From an uncultured Asticcacaulis sp. (GTDB lineage: Bacteria; Pseudomonadota; Alphaproteobacteria; Caulobacterales; Caulobacteraceae), in the NCBI GenBank assembly GCA_946480125.1, contig CAMLIY010000123.1, forward strand, positions 1-8,933: a stretch of 8,933 bases of DNA, given 5' to 3'. Positions 5,854 through 8,933 of this stretch are shown piece by piece (positions within the stretch are counted from its first letter, which is position 1; each line of letters starts with the position of its first letter). The translations under genes and the position numbers were made by a program. The notes beneath the pieces were generated by a model. It made no database searches, had not been told where the DNA came from, and worked only from the letters and a program-made list of their open reading frames with translations.

Positions 5854-5932
5854 CCGCGCCGGCCACTTTCAATAATTTCGCAAATGCGTCATAAAGAACC
5901 AATCGGAAATGCCGGAGAAAAAGGCAGCGAAA

Positions 5933-6460
5933 ATGGCCATTTATGCACTGGGCGGCAAGGCGCCGAAACTGCCGGCAGATGATCGCTTCTGGATCGCGCC
6001 TTCGGCCGATATCATCGGTGATGTGACCCTCGGTGAGGACGCCAGCATATGGTTTTGCGCCGTTGTGCGTGGTGACAATGATCCCGTAACTATCGGTTGC
6101 CGCAGCAATATCCAGGATGGGGCGGTGCTGCATTCCGATGATGGCCTGCCGCTGACTATCGGTGATGATGTGACGGTTGGTCACAAGGCGATGGTCCATA
6201 GTTGCGATATCGGCGATAACAGCCTGATCGGTATTGGCGCGGTAATCCTGGCACGGGCGAAGATCGGCAGAAATACCATCGTCGGCGCGGGTGCGCTGGT
6301 GCCGGAAGGCAAAGCATATCCCGATGGCGTGCTGCTGATCGGCCAGCCAGCGCGGGTGGCGCGCGAACTGACGCCGGAACAGATTGGCAAGCTTACCCAT
6401 TCAGCGGCACACTATGTCCGCAACTGGCGGCGGTTCAAAAGGGATATGAAGCTCATTTAG
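5933..6460 (+). CDS. Gamma-carbonic-anhydrase-like left-handed beta-helix protein
   Basis: A 175-residue protein of the gamma-carbonic anhydrase / hexapeptide-repeat family, which forms trimers of left-handed parallel beta-helices. The three zinc-ligand histidines are present: H67 (GAVLHSDD), H84 and H89 (VGHKAMVHSCDIG). Conserved R46 and D48 (VVRGDND) and Q61-D62 (SNIQDG) are also present. Repeats of the (I/V)G..(S/T) type run from about residue 28 to 125, and a C-terminal helix follows (LTPEQIGKLTHSAAHYVRNW, 146-165). Many bacterial homologues with all ligands have weak or undetected CO2-hydration activity, so a metal-binding or acyltransferase-like role is also possible. ATG at 5933 fits the usual MA.YALGG start, with AAGG 9 bases upstream; ATG at 5909 would add 8 lysine-rich residues and cannot be excluded. 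The gene is convergent with flagellin, sharing 4 bp at the stop codons. Confidence 0.9.
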   Translation: MAIYALGGKAPKLPADDRFWIAPSADIIGDVTLGEDASIWFCAVVRGDNDPVTIGCRSNIQDGAVLHSDDGLPLTIGDDVTVGHKAMVHSCDIGDNSLIGIGAVILARAKIGRNTIVGAGALVPEGKAYPDGVLLIGQPARVARELTPEQIGKLTHSAAHYVRNWRRFKRDMKLI

Positions 6461-7281
6461 CGGAAGAGACTGAGCACCCAGGACTGGGACTGGGCCGAAA
6501 TGGACAGCATCTGGATCGCCAGTTGCTGTCTGACCTGAAGGGACTGGAGCCGGGCGCTCTCTTTCGCCAGATCGGCATCTACCAGGTTCCCGATGCCGGC
6601 GGTGATGGTGTCCTGAAGTTTTCCGATGAAAGTCAGGTGGGTATCAAGTGACTTTGACGAGGTGCCTAGCCGGGCCAGGGCCGCCGAAACGTTATTGATC
6701 GAGGAATCGAGCGTGGTGAGCAAGGCGGCTGCCGAACTGGCGGTGGTGAAATCGGCATTGGCCGCCAGGGTGACGATCGAGCCGCCAAGCGACATATTCT
6801 GCGCCGCCACGGTCAGGCGGCTGGTGCCTTCAGCATTGGCCAGGGCGGCAATGGATGATTTGGAGCCGTCAAGCAGGTTAATGCCGTTGAAGCCCGCATT
6901 GGAAAGGGTTTTGGTGATCTGGTTACGAATGGCGACGAAATCATTTTGCAAAGCGCTGCGGGCAGTGGAATCAAGCGAGGTATCCGAAGCCTCAAGCGCC
7001 TTGTCGCGCAGCTGGGAGAGCAGGTCCGATACAGATTCCCCGGCGGTCAGGGCGACATCGATCACAGAGGCATTGCGCGACAGCGACTCTTTCACCGCAT
7101 CGAGCGATGAGACGGTGGAGCGCTGCTTCTGGGCGATGGCCCAGGTGGCGCCGTCATCCTTGGCGCTGGCCACTTTTAATCCGGTAGAGATGCGATTCTG
7201 CGTCGTCTGAAGATCTCTGTTGATCGCATTCAGATTCTGCAGGGCGACCATGGCGCCAATATTGGTATTTATGGAGTTCAT
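6457..7281 (-). CDS. Flagellin (short Caulobacter-type)
   Basis: A 274-residue flagellin, the structural subunit of the flagellar filament, exported through the flagellar type III system. The conserved N-terminal D0/D1 region runs from MNSINTNIGAMVALQNLNAI through RISTGLKVASAKDDGA (31-46) to about residue 140 (FNGINLLDG, 130-138). A short variable centre follows, and the C-terminal D1/D0 helix ends in LDTHLTFIGKLQD, VDADLAKESARLQSLQ and a final LSLFR. Surface D2/D3 domains are absent, as in the small flagellins of Caulobacter. Compared with those, the N-terminus lacks the usual MAL before NSINTN. The ribosome binding site before 7281 is weak, and no convincing sigma-54 (TGGCAC-N5-TTGC) promoter is seen in the 86 bp up to rnhA. 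No other flagellar gene is in the window, so this is an isolated copy; similar genomes carry several flagellin genes, and I cannot say which fljX it matches. Confidence 0.93.
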   Translation of the reverse strand: MNSINTNIGAMVALQNLNAINRDLQTTQNRISTGLKVASAKDDGATWAIAQKQRSTVSSLDAVKESLSRNASVIDVALTAGESVSDLLSQLRDKALEASDTSLDSTARSALQNDFVAIRNQITKTLSNAGFNGINLLDGSKSSIAALANAEGTSRLTVAAQNMSLGGSIVTLAANADFTTASSAAALLTTLDSSINNVSAALARLGTSSKSLDTHLTFIGKLQDTITAGIGNLVDADLAKESARLQSLQVRQQLAIQMLSISAQSQSWVLSLFR

Positions 7282-7367
7282 TCTTGAACCACCGCTCCGC
7301 TGACATTCTGTCGAAGGCCATCATGCCACATCAGGGCTAACGGAGGTTAAAGAAACGAAAATATAAT
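7282..7367. other. Gap between rnhA and flagellin
   Basis: This 86 bp gap lies between two genes on the minus strand. I see no intrinsic terminator after rnhA and no clear sigma-54 or sigma-28 promoter for flagellin. The minus strand carries TTAACCTCCGTTAG (complement of 7337-7350), an imperfect inverted pair of TTAA/TTAG half-sites 6 bp apart, one base short of CtrA spacing. Read-through from rnhA therefore cannot be excluded. Confidence 0.4.
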
Positions 7368-7820
7368 TCAGGCGCGGGCGCGGGCTTCTTCGATGCCCTT
7401 ATTGGCAAGTTGGTCGGCACGCTCGTTCATCTCGTTGCCGGCATGGCCCTTGACCCAGATCCACTTGATCTTGTGCGGCTGGCAGGCCGCATCCAGGCGT
7501 ATCCACAGGTCGTCATTTTTTACCGGCTTCTTGTCGGCTGTCTTCCAGCCACGCGCTTTCCAGCCCTTGATCCACTCGGTCATGCCCTTAAGCACATATT
7601 GGCTGTCGATATAGAGCTTTACGTCGCATGGCTTTTTCAGGGCTTCAAGGCCGGCGATGGCGGCCATTAGTTCCATGCGGTTGTTTGTGGTCTGCGGTTC
7701 GTAGCCGTAGAGCTCTTTCTCATGCAGCCCCGACATCAGGATGCAGCCCCAGCCGCCGGGGCCTGGATTACCTTTACAGGCGCCGTCCGTATACAGAATG
7801 ACGTGAGTGCGTTCGCTCAT
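7368..7820 (-). CDS. rnhA: Ribonuclease HI
   Basis: A 150-residue cytoplasmic enzyme that cleaves the RNA strand of RNA-DNA hybrids, removing replication primers and R-loops. All catalytic residues are visible: D12 in the [16 protein letters not shown] motif, E50 in [10 protein letters not shown]72 in YIDSQYV, H126 in [12 protein letters not shown] and D136 in ERADQLA, matching E. coli Asp10, Glu48, Asp70, His124 and Asp134. The basic handle region, [17 protein letters not shown] (86-102), is present, as in the E. coli type. Length is normal. The ATG at 7820 starts 2 bp after the ispH stop codon on the same strand, so the two are almost certainly co-transcribed and translationally coupled; no separate strong ribosome binding site is seen. 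Confidence 0.97.
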   Translation of the reverse strand: MSERTHVILYTDGACKGNPGPGGWGCILMSGLHEKELYGYEPQTTNNRMELMAAIAGLEALKKPCDVKLYIDSQYVLKGMTEWIKGWKARGWKTADKKPVKNDDLWIRLDAACQPHKIKWIWVKGHAGNEMNERADQLANKGIEEARARA

Positions 7821-7822
7821 GC

Positions 7823-8782
7823 TCAGGCGACGGCCTTGGGCAGCTTGAAGGTGACGGTTTCGCGTATGCCACTATTTTCGATTATTTCGGCATCGAAACG
7901 GGCGGAAACGGTTGCCACCAGTTCTTCGATCAGGTTTTCCGGCGCCGAGGCTCCGGCGGAAATGCCCAGCACTTCTACACCATCAAACCAGGCCCAGTCG
8001 ACATGCGAGGCGTCATCGACCAGATAGGCGGCTTTCGCACCGGCGCGCAGGGCAACCTCGACCAGGCGCTGCGAATTGGACGATTTGGCCGAGCCGATGA
8101 CCAGCACCAGATCGCAATCGCCTGACACCTGCTTGACCGCATCCTGGCGGTTGGTGGTGGCGTAGCAAATATCTTCCTTGTGCGGTACGGCGATAGACGG
8201 GAAACGCGCCTGAAGGGCGCCGACGATTTCAGCCGTATCATCCACAGACAGGGTGGTTTGGGTGACGAAGGCGAGATTTTCCGGATCAGTGGGCATAAAT
8301 TCGCGGGCCTGTTCGACCGTTTCGATCAGCCTGACCGTACCTTCGGGTAGTTGGCCCATTGTACCGATGACTTCCGGATGGCCGGCGTGACCGATCAGGA
8401 TAATTTCACGGCCTTCACTGTGGTGGCGCTCGGCTTCGACATGGACCTTGGAAACCAAAGGGCAGGTGGCATCGAGATAGAACATCTGGCGGTTTTGTGC
8501 ATCAAGCGGCACCGATTTAGGCACACCATGCGCGGAAAAGACGACCGGACGATCCGGTGGGCACTGGTCGAGTTCCTTGACGAAGATGGCGCCCAGACCT
8601 TTTAAACGATCGACCACATGCTTGTTATGCACAATTTCATGGCGGACATAGACGGGCGCACCGTAACGCGCGATGGCGCGTTCGACGATCTGTATGGCGC
8701 GGTCGACACCCGCGCAAAAGCCCCGCGGCGTGGCGAGATAAACCTTCAAGGGACGGGCCAAGGGAGAGGGAGCGGCGTTCAT
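7823..8782 (-). CDS. ispH: 4-hydroxy-3-methylbut-2-enyl diphosphate reductase (IspH/LytB)
   Basis: The last enzyme of the MEP isoprenoid pathway, a cytoplasmic [4Fe-4S] reductase that makes IPP and DMAPP from HMBPP. The 319-residue protein matches the usual length. The three cluster cysteines are C23 ([11 protein letters not shown]), C107 (DATCPLV) and C206 ([11 protein letters not shown]). Substrate-site residues include the VRHEIVHN motif (47-54), H85 (SAHGV), the HPEV motif (135-138) with catalytic E137, T177 (VTQTTLS), and SSNSQRL (234-240). The start at 8782 ([20 protein letters not shown]) gives the family-length product; an in-frame ATG at 8890 would add 36 poorly conserved residues and overlaps a possible promoter. 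It is the upstream member of an operon with rnhA. In many alphaproteobacteria thrB lies between the two genes; here it does not. Confidence 0.96.
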   Translation of the reverse strand: MNAAPSPLARPLKVYLATPRGFCAGVDRAIQIVERAIARYGAPVYVRHEIVHNKHVVDRLKGLGAIFVKELDQCPPDRPVVFSAHGVPKSVPLDAQNRQMFYLDATCPLVSKVHVEAERHHSEGREIILIGHAGHPEVIGTMGQLPEGTVRLIETVEQAREFMPTDPENLAFVTQTTLSVDDTAEIVGALQARFPSIAVPHKEDICYATTNRQDAVKQVSGDCDLVLVIGSAKSSNSQRLVEVALRAGAKAAYLVDDASHVDWAWFDGVEVLGISAGASAPENLIEELVATVSARFDAEIIENSGIRETVTFKLPKAVA

Positions 8783-8886
8783 GGTTTCCACATAAGTCTT
8801 TTTGCCGGATTTCGCCACTGGTATTCCCGCGCCTGTCCCAGATATCACACCTGACGATCTTCCGCCGCACTTTGGCCGCAAGTGCT

Positions 8887-8915
8887 CCATAAAACCCTTT
8901 GAAAAGTGATATCAA
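8887..8915 (-). promoter_or_regulatory. Candidate promoter of the ispH-rnhA operon
   Basis: On the minus strand TTGATA (complement of 8910-8915) and TTATGG (complement of 8887-8892) are spaced by 17 bp, a reasonable sigma-70 arrangement about 105 bp upstream of the ispH start. The -10 match is weak. The rest of the 8783-8933 stretch shows no gene I can support; GATATC occurs twice in it (8839-8844 and 8908-8913). Confidence 0.3.
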
Positions 8916-8933
8916 GGCGCTACACATCCTCAA

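Larger units (their letters stand above)
5567..5932. other. Long divergent gap: phoH leader and promoter region of the carbonic-anhydrase-like gene
   Basis: This 366 bp holds no convincing conserved gene but much structure. On the minus strand there is a terminator-like hairpin (5593-5624), C-rich tracts complementary to the plus-strand runs at 5643-5650 and 5689-5704, a second copy of the 9-mer CGCCATAAG (5604-5612 and 5681-5689), and an upstream reading frame (5563-5793) that overlaps the phoH start. A 6 bp hairpin (AGGAGA 5784-5789 with TCTCCT 5798-5803) covers that frame's ribosome binding site. A TTAG-N7-TTAA site lies at 5839-5853. No clear promoter boxes could be assigned. Confidence 0.55.

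Noticed and set aside
5762..6400. 212-codon open frame on the minus strand opposite the carbonic-anhydrase-like gene
   Set aside because: It is antisense to a gene with clear family motifs; long shadow frames are expected in GC-rich DNA.
6626..7210. 194-codon open frame on the plus strand opposite flagellin
   Set aside because: It is antisense to a clear flagellin and has no recognisable features.
7318..7336. Possible sigma-54 promoter for flagellin (minus-strand TGGCATGATGGCC)
   Set aside because: The GC element is not at the required distance from the GG element, so it does not fit the -24/-12 pattern.
8783..8890. N-terminal extension of IspH to 8890
   Set aside because: The product from 8782 matches the family length; the extra 36 residues look like translated leader.

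Overview
The window looks like chromosomal DNA from a GC-rich alphaproteobacterium, most likely of the Caulobacter/Asticcacaulis/Brevundimonas group. The best evidence is a short (274 residue) flagellin that resembles the Caulobacter FljK type, supported by coding regions rich in GC at third positions and an ispH-rnhA pair. No insertion sequence, phage gene, tRNA, rRNA or CRISPR array was seen.

Layout, left to right. (1) Bases 2-385 (+): the 3' part of an AIM24/TIGR00266-family gene that enters from outside the window. (2) 444-1751 (+): an NCS1 transporter of the CytX type. (3) 1702-2361 (-) and 2427-3599 (+): a divergent TetR repressor and TetA-like MFS efflux pump, separated by 65 bp that hold two tet-operator-like palindromes (2391-2403, 2409-2421). 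(4) 3602-4066 (-): a hemerythrin-like HHE protein, tail-to-tail with the pump. (5) 4258-4641 (+): a small predicted lipoprotein of unknown function. (6) 4787-5566 (-): a PhoH-family ATPase with a strong intrinsic terminator behind it (4729-4757) and a second terminator-like hairpin inside its own 5' leader (5593-5624). (7) 5933-6460 (+): a gamma-carbonic-anhydrase-like protein. (8) 6457-7281 (-): flagellin. (9) 7368-7820 (-) and 7823-8782 (-): rnhA and ispH, transcribed in the order ispH then rnhA with a 2 bp gap.

How the genes work together. The clearest functional unit is tetR-tetA with its operators, laid out like the tet modules of resistance plasmids but diverged in protein and operator sequence, so it may be a native chromosomal pump system. 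ispH-rnhA is a housekeeping operon. The other genes are single units packed tightly, with three tail-to-tail junctions that overlap or nearly touch.

The parts most worth a second look are the phoH leader (terminator hairpin, a coupled upstream reading frame whose ribosome binding site can be sequestered, C-rich stretches), the altered ligand-site residues of the TetA/TetR pair, and the isolated flagellin gene. I did not find a clearly new multi-gene system here; most of the window is ordinary chromosomal content.
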